A stretch of 64,000 bases of DNA from Bosea sp. ANAM02 (GCF_011764485.1 NZ_AP022848.1:326001-390000), one strand, 5' to 3'. Positions 27,016 through 35,621 are shown, counted from the first letter of the stretch. The notes: generated by a model from the sequence alone, not told the origin. Made by a program: numbers and translations.

Positions 27016-27588
27016 ATGCCGAGGCTGTTCATCGCTCTGGAAATCCCCGCCGAGGTCGCGACCGGGCTGACATTGCATCGCGGCGGGTTGTCGGGTGCGC
27101 GCTGGATCGAGCCGGCCGACTATCACATCACCCTGCGCTTCCTGGGCGATGTCGACCGCCGCATGGCGAACGATGTCGACCACATGCTTTCCGATCTCAC
27201 CGCCTATCCGTTCGAGATCACGCTCGATGCGCTCGGCAGTTTCGGCGGCGACAAGCCGCGTGCCGTCTTCGCGCGGGCGCAGCCGAGCAAGGCTCTGACC
27301 GATCTCCAGGCCGATCTCGAACGGCAGATGCGCCGTCTCGGCCTGCCGGCGGAAGCGCGTAAATTCGTGCCGCATGTCACGCTGGCAAGGTTGCGGGATA
27401 CGACCCCGGTCGAGCTGGCGCATTTCCTCAGCCTTCACCCGATCGTCCGTCCCTTCAGCTTCACCGCCCGCCGGGTGGCGCTGATGTCGTCGCGCGATTC
27501 GATCGGCGGCGGGCCCTATGTGCTGGAGGCTGCCTATCCGCTGGGCCCCTCCTATCCGAATCGCCTGCCGCGGGAGATGCGGCGGTGA
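27016..27588 (+). CDS. thpR: RNA 2',3'-cyclic phosphodiesterase (LigT/ThpR family)
   Basis: This 190-residue member of the 2H phosphoesterase superfamily starts [18 protein letters not shown]. It has both catalytic HxT motifs: [11 protein letters not shown] (first) and PHVTLARL (second), about 85 residues apart. Such enzymes open 2',3'-cyclic phosphates on RNA ends or tRNA halves. Length and motif spacing are normal. The TGA stop overlaps the GTG start of the next gene, so the two are translationally coupled, although no shared pathway is obvious. Confidence 0.93.
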   Translation: MPRLFIALEIPAEVATGLTLHRGGLSGARWIEPADYHITLRFLGDVDRRMANDVDHMLSDLTAYPFEITLDALGSFGGDKPRAVFARAQPSKALTDLQADLERQMRRLGLPAEARKFVPHVTLARLRDTTPVELAHFLSLHPIVRPFSFTARRVALMSSRDSIGGGPYVLEAAYPLGPSYPNRLPREMRR

Positions 27589-27881
27589 CCCGGCCGAAGC
27601 GGCTTTCTCCGGAAGCGCAGGCCGAAGCGCTGGCGACGCTGACCGGCTGGAAGCTGGCTCAGGGGCGCGAGGCCATCGCCAAACGCTTCGTCTTCCGCGA
27701 TTTCAGCGAGGCCTTCGGCTGGATGGCGCGCGTCGCGATGCTGGCCGAGGCGATGAACCATCATCCGGAATGGTCGAACGTCTATCGCACCGTGGATGTC
27801 GTGCTTGCGACCCATGACGCCGGCGGGCTGACGGAGCTCGACGTCAGGCTGGCCAAAGCGATCGACGCGCTGGGGCAATAA
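27585..27881 (+). CDS. phhB: 4a-hydroxytetrahydrobiopterin dehydratase
   Basis: This 98-residue pterin-4a-carbinolamine dehydratase carries [27 protein letters not shown], in short pieces the standard core with catalytic histidines (NHHPEW), then [21 protein letters not shown]. It recycles the pterin cofactor of aromatic amino-acid hydroxylases and can prevent 7-biopterin formation. Start is GTG at 27585, overlapping the stop of thpR. No phenylalanine hydroxylase is encoded nearby. Confidence 0.93.
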   Translation: MTRPKRLSPEAQAEALATLTGWKLAQGREAIAKRFVFRDFSEAFGWMARVAMLAEAMNHHPEWSNVYRTVDVVLATHDAGGLTELDVRLAKAIDALGQ

Positions 27882-27900
27882 ACCCTTAACCTCTCCGCAA

Positions 27901-28010
27901 GTCATCCCGGACAAGCGGCGAAGCCGCGCCGATCCGGGATCCATGCCGAAGCGTTTCCGATCAAGGCTCAGGCATGGATCCCGGGTCTCCCTGCGGTCGC
28001 CTGGGATGAC
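27901..28010. repeat. Dispersed paired-palindrome repeat, copy 6
   Basis: GTCATCCCGGACAAGCGGCG opens the element and CCTGGGATGAC closes it. The inner pair GATCCGGGATCCATGCC / GGCATGGATCCCGGGT surrounds a short centre. It lies between convergent genes. Confidence 0.85.
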
Positions 28011-28023
28011 CCGCGCGGGGTTG

Positions 28024-28773
28024 TCACTCCTGATCCCACCCGCAAGTTCGCAGCCCCGCCAGCATATGCGGCGGCGGCGGCGCTTCGACCGCGATCGGAT
28101 CGCGCTTCCTGTAGAGCGGAATCGTGATCGCGCGGGCATGAAGCTGCAGGCCGGGGCCGCCCTCGCGCGGGGCATCGCCATAGATATCGTCGCCGAGCAT
28201 CGGCCAGCCGGAGGCCTGGCAATGGACGCGCAACTGATGCGTCCGCCCGGTCAGGGGCTCCAGTGCCAGCCAGGAGAGCGGGCCGTGCTCGTTCTCGCCG
28301 CGGCCGAGCACGCGATAGCGGGTCTGCGAGGGCAGGCCGGTCGGATCGACCTTCATCCACCAGCCGCGCTCGGGCGAGCGCTTGGCGAGGGGGAGGTCGA
28401 TCAATCCTTCGTCCTGCGCAGGGCTGCCCTGCACGATCGCCCAATAGGTCTTGTCGATGCGCCCGTCGCGGAACATCTGGTTGAGCTCGGCCATGGCGCG
28501 GGGATGCCGCCCGAGCACGAGGCAGCCGGAGGTGTCCTTGTCGAGCCGATGCGCCGCTTCCGGCTTGCGCGGCAGGCCGAAGCGCAGCGCATCCAGATAA
28601 TCGGTGAGGACGGGGATGATCCGGCGCCTGGCCTGGGGGCCGCGATGCGAAGGCAGGCCGGCGGGCTTGTCGATGACGAGCATCATGGCGTCGCGATAGA
28701 GCAGCGGCACCGGCAATTCGGCGTCGCCCTGCCCCGAAGGTTGCGAATTTTCTGGTCGGTCCGGCGCTGCCAT
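28024..28773 (-). CDS. RluA-family RNA pseudouridine synthase
   Basis: This 249-residue pseudouridine synthase lacks an S4 domain and begins directly with the catalytic domain: LLYRDAMMLVIDKPAGLPSH, then the catalytic motif AAHRLDKDTSGCLVLG (nucleophilic Asp), TYWAIVQG, and LEPLTGRTHQLRVH with GDDIYG near the end. This short form resembles RluA and TruC-like enzymes acting on 23S rRNA or tRNA; the target uridine cannot be assigned. Its start lies 70 bp from the divergent ftsY start. Confidence 0.93.
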   Translation of the reverse strand: MAAPDRPENSQPSGQGDAELPVPLLYRDAMMLVIDKPAGLPSHRGPQARRRIIPVLTDYLDALRFGLPRKPEAAHRLDKDTSGCLVLGRHPRAMAELNQMFRDGRIDKTYWAIVQGSPAQDEGLIDLPLAKRSPERGWWMKVDPTGLPSQTRYRVLGRGENEHGPLSWLALEPLTGRTHQLRVHCQASGWPMLGDDIYGDAPREGGPGLQLHARAITIPLYRKRDPIAVEAPPPPHMLAGLRTCGWDQE

Positions 28774-28843
28774 GGCATTGCGCTACCCAACCCGGCCCGG
28801 CGGTGCAACCGAAGATGCCCGCCGAACCGAAGACAGGACGACG

Positions 28844-30124
28844 ATGAGCGAGACCGAACCGAAGAAACGCGGCTTCTTTTCGAGGCTGTTCGGACGCGAC
28901 GAGGAACCGGCCAAGCCCGCGCCCACGCCGGAGGCGGTGACCGAACAGGCCGTCGAGCCGGTCGAAGAGCCGAAGCCGGACGTTGAAGAGACTGCTCCTC
29001 AACCGGTTGCCGAGGCGGAAGCGGCTGCCGTCGAAGCGCCGGCTGCAGAACCTGCCGCGCCGCCCGCTCCCGTCGAAGAAGCTGTGCTTCCGGTCGAGCC
29101 CGAGCCGGAACCCGTCGTCGCTGTCGTGCCGCAGCCTGAGCCTGTTGCGATTCCCGAACCGGCTCCCGTACCTGCCCCGCAGCCGAAGCGGAGCTGGTGG
29201 CGGCGATTGACCGAGGGGCTGTCGCGGACGTCCTCGGCGCTGACGACGGGGATCACCGACCTCTTTACCAAGCGCAAGCTCGATGCCGGCACGCTGGAGG
29301 ACCTCGAAGACATCCTGATCCAGGCCGATCTCGGTCTTGCGACCTCGGCGAAGATCGCCAAGGCGGTCGGCGACGGGCGCTACGACAAGCAGATCGATCC
29401 GGCCGAGGTGAAGGCGATCCTGGCGCGCGAGGTCGAGACGATCCTCGTGCCGGTGGCGCAGCCGCTGGCGATCGACGCCACGAAAAAGCCGTTCGTGCTG
29501 CTGATGGTCGGGGTCAATGGCTCCGGCAAGACCACGACGATCGGCAAGCTCGCGGCGAAATTCCGTGCCGAGGGCAAATCCGTGATGCTCGCGGCCGGTG
29601 ATACCTTCCGTGCCGCGGCGATTGAGCAATTGCGGGTCTGGGGCGAGCGTACCGGGGCCGAGGTCGTCCATGGCCAGCAGGGCGCCGATGCGGCGGGCCT
29701 CGCCTTCGAGGCGCTGCAGAAGGCCAAGGCAAACAATACCGACGTGCTGCTGATCGATACCGCCGGCCGGTTGCAGAACAAGCAAGGTCTGATGGACGAG
29801 CTCGCCAAGGTCGTGCGCGTCATCCGCAAGCAGGACCCGAGCGCCCCGCATGCGGCCCTGCTCGTGCTCGACGCCACCGTCGGCCAGAACGCGATCAGCC
29901 AGGTCGAGGCCTTCCGCGAGACGGCGGGCGTGACCGGGCTGGTCATGACCAAGCTCGACGGCACGGCGCGCGGCGGCATCCTGGTGGCGCTGGCGGCGCA
30001 GTTCGGCCTGCCCGTGCATTTCATCGGCGTCGGCGAGAGCGTCGAGGATCTGGAGCCGTTCTCGGCGCGCGAATTCGCGCGGGCCGTGGCGGGCATGGAA
30101 TCAGTTTCGGGAGAGGCGGCGTGA
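28844..30124 (+). CDS. ftsY: Signal recognition particle receptor FtsY
   Basis: The 426-residue SRP GTPase has an acidic, Pro/Glu-rich A domain (about 1-110) that begins with the membrane-targeting KKRGFFSRLFGR. The NG domain follows: N-domain LTEGLSRTSSALTTGITDLF, G1 GVNGSGKTTTIGKLA, AGDTFRAAAIEQL, G3 DTAGRLQNKQ, G4 TKLDGTARGG and GVGESVEDLEPF. FtsY docks ribosome-SRP complexes at the membrane. ATG at 28844 follows AGGACG. Its TGA overlaps the GTG of yciB, indicating coupling. Confidence 0.97.
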   Translation: MSETEPKKRGFFSRLFGRDEEPAKPAPTPEAVTEQAVEPVEEPKPDVEETAPQPVAEAEAAAVEAPAAEPAAPPAPVEEAVLPVEPEPEPVVAVVPQPEPVAIPEPAPVPAPQPKRSWWRRLTEGLSRTSSALTTGITDLFTKRKLDAGTLEDLEDILIQADLGLATSAKIAKAVGDGRYDKQIDPAEVKAILAREVETILVPVAQPLAIDATKKPFVLLMVGVNGSGKTTTIGKLAAKFRAEGKSVMLAAGDTFRAAAIEQLRVWGERTGAEVVHGQQGADAAGLAFEALQKAKANNTDVLLIDTAGRLQNKQGLMDELAKVVRVIRKQDPSAPHAALLVLDATVGQNAISQVEAFRETAGVTGLVMTKLDGTARGGILVALAAQFGLPVHFIGVGESVEDLEPFSAREFARAVAGMESVSGEAA

Positions 30125-30756
30125 GCGAGACGATGCAGCAACCGGCCGAGGCGGCGCAGAAGGGTAAGGCGGTCAATCCGCTGCTCAAGCTCGCGCTGGA
30201 ATTCGGGCCGCTGGCGATCTTCTTCTTCGCCAATTCCTATGGCGACCGACTGTTCGGCGTGGCCGAGGACCGGCGCATCTTCGTCGCGACCGGCATCTTC
30301 ATCGCGGCCTCGCTGATCGCGCTGGCGTTGTCGCGGGCGCTGCTCGGCTATCTGCCGCGCATGGCGATCGTGAACGCGATCGTCGTCACCGTCTTCGGCG
30401 GGCTGACCCTGGCGCTGGACGACGCCTTCTTCATCAAGGTCAAGCCGACCATCGTGAACGCGCTGTTCGGCTCGGTGCTACTGGGCGGATTGTTCTTCGG
30501 GCGTTCGCTGCTTTCGCTGGTGCTGGAGACGGTGCTGCAACTCGACGAGGAGGGCTGGCGCAAGCTGACCTTCCGCTGGGGCCTGTTCTTCTTCGTGCTG
30601 GCGGCGATCAATGAGGTGGTCTGGCGCACGCAGACCCAGGATTTCTGGGTCGCCTTCAAGGTCTGGGGCGTAATGCCGCTGACCATGGTCTTCGCGCTGG
30701 CGCAGACGCCCCTGATCCTGAAGCACGAGATCAAGCCGGCGAAGACGGAGGAGTAA
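30121..30756 (+). CDS. yciB: Inner-membrane septation protein A family (YciB)
   Basis: The 211-residue protein has five to six hydrophobic helices. Family sequences include LLKLALEFGPLAIFFFANS, TIVNALFGSVLLGGLFFGRSL, LDEEGWRKLTFRWGLFFFVLAAINEVVWR and WVAFKVWGVMPLTMVFALAQ. YciB/IspA proteins affect septation and envelope integrity and are needed for intracellular spread in Shigella. Start is GTG at 30121, overlapping the ftsY stop, so it is co-translated with ftsY. A dispersed repeat follows the stop. Confidence 0.95.
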   Translation: MSETMQQPAEAAQKGKAVNPLLKLALEFGPLAIFFFANSYGDRLFGVAEDRRIFVATGIFIAASLIALALSRALLGYLPRMAIVNAIVVTVFGGLTLALDDAFFIKVKPTIVNALFGSVLLGGLFFGRSLLSLVLETVLQLDEEGWRKLTFRWGLFFFVLAAINEVVWRTQTQDFWVAFKVWGVMPLTMVFALAQTPLILKHEIKPAKTEE

Positions 30757-30772
30757 GTTCGGAAACCTCCGC

Positions 30773-30887
30773 CGTCATCCCGGGCGGAGCGAAGCGCAGG
30801 CCCGGGATCCATTCCGGCGCGTTTCCGATGGAGGTTCAGGCGTGGATCCCGGGTCGGCGCCGCTCACGCAGCTTGTCCGGGATGACG
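30773..30887. repeat. Dispersed paired-palindrome repeat, copy 7
   Basis: CGTCATCCCGGGCGGAGC opens the element and GTCCGGGATGACG closes it. The inner pair GGATCCATTCC...GGCGTGGATCC matches that of copy 6. It separates yciB from the RES-Xre operon. Confidence 0.85.
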
Positions 30888-30908
30888 GCGGTGTTGTAGG
30901 GTCTCTTG

Positions 30909-30945
30909 CCATTTGGCAGGATTGCCTCCATTTTATGCCAAATGG
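30909..30945. promoter_or_regulatory. Candidate operator of the RES-Xre operon
   Basis: CCATTTGGCA (30909-30918) and TGCCAAATGG (30936-30945) form a perfect 10-bp inverted repeat with a 17-bp spacer, starting 48 bp before the antitoxin ATG. Xre-type antitoxins of this class repress their own promoter, so this is the probable binding site. Confidence 0.6.
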
Positions 30946-30956
30946 AGAGTAATGCC

Positions 30957-31370
30957 ATGACGGGCCTGCTGCGCATCGAGACGGCCCAACGCGATTTCGT
31001 CCCCGATCCGATCACGGATGACGAGGCGGCCGCGATGTTCCGCGCCGCGGTCAACCTGTTCCGGCTCTGGCGGATCACCGACGAGGAAGCGGCGGTGCTG
31101 ATCGATCTGCCGGTCAGGAGCTACCGGCGCTGGAAAGCCGGCGAGATCGGGCGCATCTCGCGCGACGGCAAGGCCCGGCTCTCGAACCTGATGGGCATCC
31201 ACAAGGCGCTGCGCCTGATCTTCACCGAGCCGCAGCGCGGCTATGACTGGATCAAGCGGGCCAATGCCGATTTCGGCGGCAGATCGGCGCTGGCTGTGAT
31301 GCTTGGCGGTGAACTCACCGACCTGATGCGGGTGCGGCGCCTGCTCGATGCAGAGCGGGGCGCCTGGTGA
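30957..31370 (+). CDS. Xre/MbcA/ParS-type antitoxin of a RES-Xre module
   Basis: This 137-residue protein has an N-terminal DNA-binding part (AAVNLFRLWRITDEEAAVLIDL, RSYRRWKAGEIGRISRDGKARL) and a C-terminal DUF2384/Xre-MbcA-ParS toxin-binding part (YDWIKRANADFGGRSALAVML). This is the antitoxin of RES toxins. ATG at 30957 follows GGAGAG. The stop TGA overlaps the GTG of the toxin gene (GTGA), the typical antitoxin-then-toxin order. An inverted repeat upstream is the likely autoregulatory operator. Confidence 0.9.
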   Translation: MTGLLRIETAQRDFVPDPITDDEAAAMFRAAVNLFRLWRITDEEAAVLIDLPVRSYRRWKAGEIGRISRDGKARLSNLMGIHKALRLIFTEPQRGYDWIKRANADFGGRSALAVMLGGELTDLMRVRRLLDAERGAW

Positions 31371-32081
31371 TCGATCCGGCGAGCCTGCCGGTCACGGAGA
31401 TCGAATGGCGCGGGGCGGTCAGGATCATCCGCAGCATCTTCCCGCCGATCGACCTGTTCGAGGATATCGCCGATCCCGCCGACTGGCCGCTGCTGATCGC
31501 GGCCGAGCAGAAGACCAATCCACGCCTGATGGAGACGATCGGCAATCTCGATCTCGTGCCGGCGGAGCGGCGCGTCTCCGGGTCGGGTGCGAGCTGGCTG
31601 ATGGCGCCCTTCACCCATGTCAGCCCGGACCGGCCGAGCCGCTTCAGCGATGGCAGCTTCGGCGTGCTCTATGTCGGCGACCGCTTCGAGGTGGCGCTGC
31701 TGGAGACGATCCATCACCATGCCCGTTTCATGCTGGCGACGGCCCAGCCGCCGGGCTGGACCTCGCAATTCCGCGAAATCGTGCTGGAGGTCGATGCGGC
31801 GCTTCATGACATCCGGCCGCTCGGGGCCGAAGCTGTGCCGGTGCTCGACCCCTTGGACTATGCCGCGAGCCAGGCGCTTGGCATCGGCTTGCGGGCGATA
31901 GGGTCGGCCGGCATCGCCTATCCCAGCGTGCGCTGCCCCGGCGGCGAATGTGCCGGTCTGTTCTATCCCGATGGTGCGAGCCATCCCGTGCAGGGGCGGC
32001 ATCTCGACTATCACTGGAACGGCGAGCGCGTGGACCTCTACCGGGACCGCAGCGCCGGCGAGGTTTTTCCGGATCGTTTGA
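31367..32081 (+). CDS. RES-domain toxin (NAD+ phosphorylase family), C-terminus frameshifted
   Basis: The protein starts GTG at 31367 overlapping the antitoxin stop. It carries the RES fold: WRGAVRIIRS (Arg), FGVLYVGDRFEVALLETIHH (Tyr/Glu region) and IAYPSVRCPGGECAGLFYP (Ser region). RES toxins degrade NAD+. The frame does not stop where the family does: after GEVF it continues as PDRLTRQPR through a repeat and antisense to the next gene, to 32473. Removing one T from the T5 run at 32064-32068 restores E-V-F-R-I-V and a stop at 32081, so a one-base insertion or a sequencing error is likely. The catalytic core is intact either way. Confidence 0.85.
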
Positions 32082-32094
32082 CAAGGCAACCGCG

Positions 32095-32171
32095 CGTCAT
32101 TCTCGGGCGGAGCGAAGCGCAGACCCGAGAATCTCTTGCAGGAGATGCTCGGGTCAAGCCCGAGCATGACG
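32095..32171. repeat. Dispersed paired-palindrome repeat, copy 8
   Basis: CGTCATTCTCGGGCGGAGC...GACCCGAGAATC followed by GATGCTCGGGTCAAGCCCGAGCATGACG. This is the most compact two-hairpin copy, only 77 bp. It has no stop in the frame of the RES toxin, so the shifted frame reads through it. Confidence 0.87.
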
Positions 32172-32184
32172 GCGATGGCCGATG

Positions 32185-32970
32185 CTATTTCGGTGCCAGC
32201 CGGATCGCGCCGTCCAGGCGGATCGCGGTACCGTTCAGCATGTCGTTCTCGATGATGCCGCGGGCGAGCGCGGCATATTCCGCCGGGCGGCCGAGGCGCG
32301 AGGGATGTGGCACCGAGACCGCGAGCGAGGCCTTGGCGTCGTCGGGGAGGCCGGCGAACATCGGCGTCTCGAACAGGCCGGGCATGATCGTGACGATGCG
32401 GATGCCGACGCCGGCGAGATCGCGCGCGATCGGCAGGGTCATGCCGACGACGCCGGCCTTGGAGGCGGCATAGGCGGCCTGGCCGATCTGGCCGTCCTCG
32501 GCGGCGACCGAGGCGGTGCAGATAATGACGCCGCGGCCGCCATCCTCGGTGACGGGGGCGAGCCCGGCAAGGGCGACCGCCGATTTGGCGATGATGCGGA
32601 AGGTGCCGTTCAGGTTGATCGCGACCGCCTTCTCGAAGGTGGCGAGGTCATGCGCGACGAGCTCGCCGGTGTCGCGCTTCTTCGAGACGACCCGGCGGCC
32701 GGGCGCGATGCCGGCGCAGTTGACGATGATGCGGGCGACACCGTGGGCGGCCCGCGCCTTGGCTAGCGCCTCATCGACCGAAGCCTCGTTGGTGACGTCG
32801 CAGAGGGCGAAGACGCCGCCGATTTCCCTGGCGATCGCTTCGCCGCGCTGGGCATTGAGATCGAGCAGCGCGACTTTGACGCCCTGGCCCGCCAGCATGC
32901 GCGCGGTGGCCTCGCCGAGGCCGGAGGCGCCGCCGGTGACGATGGCGGCAAGGGAGGAATCGAGTTTCAT
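32185..32970 (-). CDS. SDR-family 3-hydroxyacyl-CoA dehydrogenase-like oxidoreductase
   Basis: This 261-residue short-chain dehydrogenase has the cofactor motif AIVTGGASGLGEATA, an acidic residue at LLDLN favouring NAD, VNCAGI, the catalytic Ser in ICTASVAAEDGQIG, and YAASKAGVVGMT (Tyr and Lys). PGLFETPMFAGLP and the C-terminal GTAIRLDGAIR match type-2 3-hydroxyacyl-CoA dehydrogenases (HSD17B10-like). It would oxidise 3-hydroxyacyl-CoA in beta-oxidation or isoleucine breakdown; substrate is inferred. It converges on the RES toxin, whose shifted frame would overlap its 3' end by 289 bp. Confidence 0.92.
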   Translation of the reverse strand: MKLDSSLAAIVTGGASGLGEATARMLAGQGVKVALLDLNAQRGEAIAREIGGVFALCDVTNEASVDEALAKARAAHGVARIIVNCAGIAPGRRVVSKKRDTGELVAHDLATFEKAVAINLNGTFRIIAKSAVALAGLAPVTEDGGRGVIICTASVAAEDGQIGQAAYAASKAGVVGMTLPIARDLAGVGIRIVTIMPGLFETPMFAGLPDDAKASLAVSVPHPSRLGRPAEYAALARGIIENDMLNGTAIRLDGAIRLAPK

Positions 32971-33149
32971 GGCGCGTTTCCCGTCAATCCTGTTCTGACA
33001 GCCGGTTTAGAGGGCGTTTCGCATGGCTCCAAGCGGGTTTTGCTGAGGACCTCTTGTGCAGGATTGCGCCGGGGCCATCTTTCGACATGGCACTTCGATG
33101 GGAAGCGCGCGATCATGGGCGTCATCGAACGCCAAGGAGCAAGACAGGG

Positions 33150-33524
33150 ATGAGCGAGGGGTTCAGCGCAAGCTTCAGCCGCGAGGAGATGGAGGCGATC
33201 CGCAAGAGCCTGCGCGACGAAGCGAAGTTCGGCGCAGATTTCATGGCCCGGCTCAAGCGCGTCGCGAAGCGTATTCCGTTTGCGGAAGACCTGCTGGCCG
33301 CGTGGTTCTGCGCGCGCGATCCGGCGACGCCGAGGCGCGTGCGGATGACGCTGCTCGCCGCGCTCGGCTATTTCGTGCTGCCGATCGATGCACTGCCGGA
33401 TATCATGCCGCTGCTCGGCTTCACCGACGATGCGGCGGTGATCGCCGCGGCCATCGCGGCCGTCGCGGGCTCGATCACGGTTGAGCATCGCGAGAGGGCG
33501 AAGAAGGCGCTGGCAGAGCTTTGA
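33150..33524 (+). CDS. YkvA family (DUF1232) small membrane protein
   Basis: This 124-residue protein has an acidic/basic N-terminal helix region (SREEMEAIRKSLRDEAKFG) and the DUF1232 core LLAALGYFVLPIDALPDIMPLLGFTDDAAVIAAAI given here in pieces: GYFVLPIDALPDIMP, then GFTDDAAVI. The core is a hairpin of two hydrophobic helices with the conserved PIDxxPD motif. Function is unknown in all homologues. The ATG at 33150 follows AGGG, and upstream extensions of the frame are rejected. Confidence 0.9.
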   Translation: MSEGFSASFSREEMEAIRKSLRDEAKFGADFMARLKRVAKRIPFAEDLLAAWFCARDPATPRRVRMTLLAALGYFVLPIDALPDIMPLLGFTDDAAVIAAAIAAVAGSITVEHRERAKKALAEL

Positions 33525-33531
33525 TCCAGCG

Positions 33532-33626
33532 CGTCATGCTCGGGTCAAGCCCGAGCATCTCGGAAACCAGCACCTTGTCGTCCTGAGATTCTCGGGTCGA
33601 AGCTTTGCTTCGCCCGAGAATGACGT
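33532..33626. repeat. Dispersed paired-palindrome repeat, copy 9
   Basis: CGTCATGCTCGGGTCAAGCCCGAGCATCTC is the first stem-loop and GAGATTCTCGGGTCGAAGC...GCCCGAGAATGACG the second. It has the same two-hairpin type as copies 1 and 8 and lies between convergent genes. Confidence 0.87.
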
Positions 33627-33635
33627 GGTGCCGAT

Positions 33636-34610
33636 CTACAGGGTCAGCACGATCTTACCCTTGGCCTTGCGGTTGGCGATCAGCGCATAGGCTTCGGTCC
33701 AGCGCTCCAGCGGGATCGTGGCATGGACATGGGCGCGGATGTGGCCGCCCGCCGCCCAGTCCAGCAGGCGTTCCATGTTGCGGCGATGGCCGGCCGGATC
33801 GCGCCGCACGAAATCGCCCCAGAACACGCCACGCAAATCGCAACCCTTCAGCAGCAAGAGGTTGAGCGGGATCTTCGGGATTTCGCCGCCGGCGAAGCCG
33901 ACCACGAGATAGCGCCCCTCCCAGGCCATCGAGCGCAAAGCAGGTTCTGCGAGCTCGCCGCCGACGGTGTCGTAGAGCACGTCGACGCCGCGGCCTTCGG
34001 TGAGTTTCTTCAGTTCGGCGCGGATATCGTTGCGGGCATAGTCGATCTCCTCCTGCGCGCCGTGCTCGCTGGCGAGCGCGAGCTTGTCGGGCGAGGAGGC
34101 GCAGGCGATGACATGGGCGCCGAGCAGGGCGCCGATCTCGACGGCCGCAAGTCCTGCGCCGCCGGAAGCGCCAAGGACCGCGAGCGTCTCGCCAGCCTTG
34201 AGGCCTGCACGCTGGATCAGCCCGTGCATCGCGGTGCCATAGGTGACGAAAAGACCGGCGGCCTGCGCATCGTCGAGCCGCTCAGGAATGCGGATGAGCT
34301 GGTCGGCGGAAACCGCGACCTTCTCGCGCGCCGCGCCATAGCCCAGCCAGGCCGCGACGCGCTCGCCGATCTGCCAGCCCGACACGCCCTCGCCGATGGC
34401 GGCGATGGTGCCGGCGCATTCGGCCGAGGGCGAGAAGGGGAAGGCGGGTCTGGTCTGGTAGCGGCCCTGGATGATCAGCGTGTCGAAGAAATTGAGGGCG
34501 GCGGCCCTCACCGCGACGACGACCTCGCCGGGTCCCGGCTGCGGATCGGGCAGGTCGCGGATCGTCAGGTCCTCGGCCGAGCCGGAATGGTCGCAAAGCA
34601 GGGCCTTCAT
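33636..34610 (-). CDS. Zinc-independent MDR-family NADPH:quinone oxidoreductase-like protein
   Basis: This 324-residue medium-chain dehydrogenase has the GroES-like half (PQPGPGEVVVAVRAAALNFFDTL, GEGVSGWQIGERVAAW) and the Rossmann half (LAVLGASGGAGLAAVEIGALLGA, YDTVGGEL). The zinc-binding cysteines of alcohol dehydrogenases are absent, which places it with quinone oxidoreductases and enoyl reductase-like MDRs. It should use NADPH to reduce quinones or activated alkenes. The ATG at 34610 follows GAAGG; an earlier ATG would add 34 unlike residues. Confidence 0.92.
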   Translation of the reverse strand: MKALLCDHSGSAEDLTIRDLPDPQPGPGEVVVAVRAAALNFFDTLIIQGRYQTRPAFPFSPSAECAGTIAAIGEGVSGWQIGERVAAWLGYGAAREKVAVSADQLIRIPERLDDAQAAGLFVTYGTAMHGLIQRAGLKAGETLAVLGASGGAGLAAVEIGALLGAHVIACASSPDKLALASEHGAQEEIDYARNDIRAELKKLTEGRGVDVLYDTVGGELAEPALRSMAWEGRYLVVGFAGGEIPKIPLNLLLLKGCDLRGVFWGDFVRRDPAGHRRNMERLLDWAAGGHIRAHVHATIPLERWTEAYALIANRKAKGKIVLTL

Positions 34611-34795
34611 CGTCGATTTGCCTTCGTCATGTTCGCTTCCGAACTGTGGCATGGCCGGCGGTGGCACGGAACCGCCCTGCCGCCATTCGCATTTTCGCCA
34701 GGATCGTGACACTCTATGCCGCCGTCCCGCGTGAGCGCGCCTGATCAGCAGGTGGTAAACGCGGTATTAAGATTTTTAGTGACTGATGGCGGTCC

Positions 34796-35395
34796 ATGAT
34801 CAGCTCGTTCCTCCGCATCCGCGACGCCGCTCCTTCCCCTCTTGCTCTCGCGCCCGGCTTCGTCGCCGCCATCCTCGGCGTGGCCACGCTGCCGGCCGAG
34901 GCCGCGCCCGCCAAGCCTAAGCCAGCCGCGACCGCTGCCGCGAGCTCCGGACAGGGCCAGGCCATGCTGCTGGAGAGCGCCGGCAAATGGCAGGCCTTCT
35001 CGTCGCAGCAGGGCCGCTCCAAGGTCTGCTACGCCCTGTCCAAGGCGGAGACGCGCATGCCGGCCAACCTGAAGGACGTCGACGGGCTGCTCTTCGTCTC
35101 CAGCCGTCCCGGTGAAGGCGTGCGCAACGAGATCAGCTTCGTGATGAATTTCGATCTCAAGGAAGGGGTCGAGCATCAGGCGATCATCGGCAGCGAGCGT
35201 TTCGCGCTAGTCGCGAAGGGCAAGAACATGTGGCTGAAGAATCCAGCCGAGGAACCGCGCATGCTCGATTCGCTGCGCCGCGGCTCCAGCCTTGAGGTCA
35301 AGGGCACCTCGAAGCGCGGCAACCCGACCAGCGACAAATATTCGCTCGCCGGCATCAGCCAGATCGTGAAGCGGGCCGAGGACGCCTGCAAGTAG
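34796..35395 (+). CDS. Invasion-associated locus B (IalB)-like periplasmic protein
   Basis: This 199-residue protein has an N-terminal signal-like segment (FVAAILGVATLPAEAAPAK) and a Pro/Ala spacer to about 50. It then shows the IalB fold in the form GKWQAFSSQQG, KVCYALSKAETRMP, GLLFVSSRPG, NEISFVMNFDLKEG and WLKNPAEEPRMLDSLRRGS. Two cysteines (KVCY and EDACK) could form the usual disulfide. IalB was described in Bartonella invasion, but soil Hyphomicrobiales encode many paralogues of unknown role. It stands alone, with an AT-rich upstream region, and is followed by a repeat. Confidence 0.8.
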   Translation: MISSFLRIRDAAPSPLALAPGFVAAILGVATLPAEAAPAKPKPAATAAASSGQGQAMLLESAGKWQAFSSQQGRSKVCYALSKAETRMPANLKDVDGLLFVSSRPGEGVRNEISFVMNFDLKEGVEHQAIIGSERFALVAKGKNMWLKNPAEEPRMLDSLRRGSSLEVKGTSKRGNPTSDKYSLAGISQIVKRAEDACK

Positions 35396-35414
35396 GGCGG
35401 AACGACCCTCACCG

Positions 35415-35507
35415 CGTCATGGTCGGGCTTGTCCCGACCATCCACGTCTCCGCTTGTCGAAGGCCGTGTTCAAGACGTGGATGCTCGCCACAAGGGCGAG
35501 CATGACG
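35415..35507. repeat. Dispersed paired-palindrome repeat, copy 10
   Basis: CGTCATGGTCGGGCTTGTCCCGACCATCCACGTC pairs as the first stem-loop and GACGTGGATGCTCGCCACAAGGGCGAGCATGACG as the second; the inner ACGTC/GACGT ends also pair with each other. Confidence 0.87.
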
Positions 35508-35621
35508 GCGAGGTCATGCGGGCCTTCGCCAGCCTTGGCTTCGCCGATTTCGTAAATGGGCTTTTCGTGCTATGAGGCGCGCAAATCCGGGCCGATAGCG
35601 GCCTGCCCAAGCTGAGCTCCG

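Noticed and set aside
32104..32473. The 3' extension of the RES toxin as a genuine extra domain
   Set aside because: It consists of repeat sequence followed by the antisense of the SDR gene, and a one-base correction restores the normal end.
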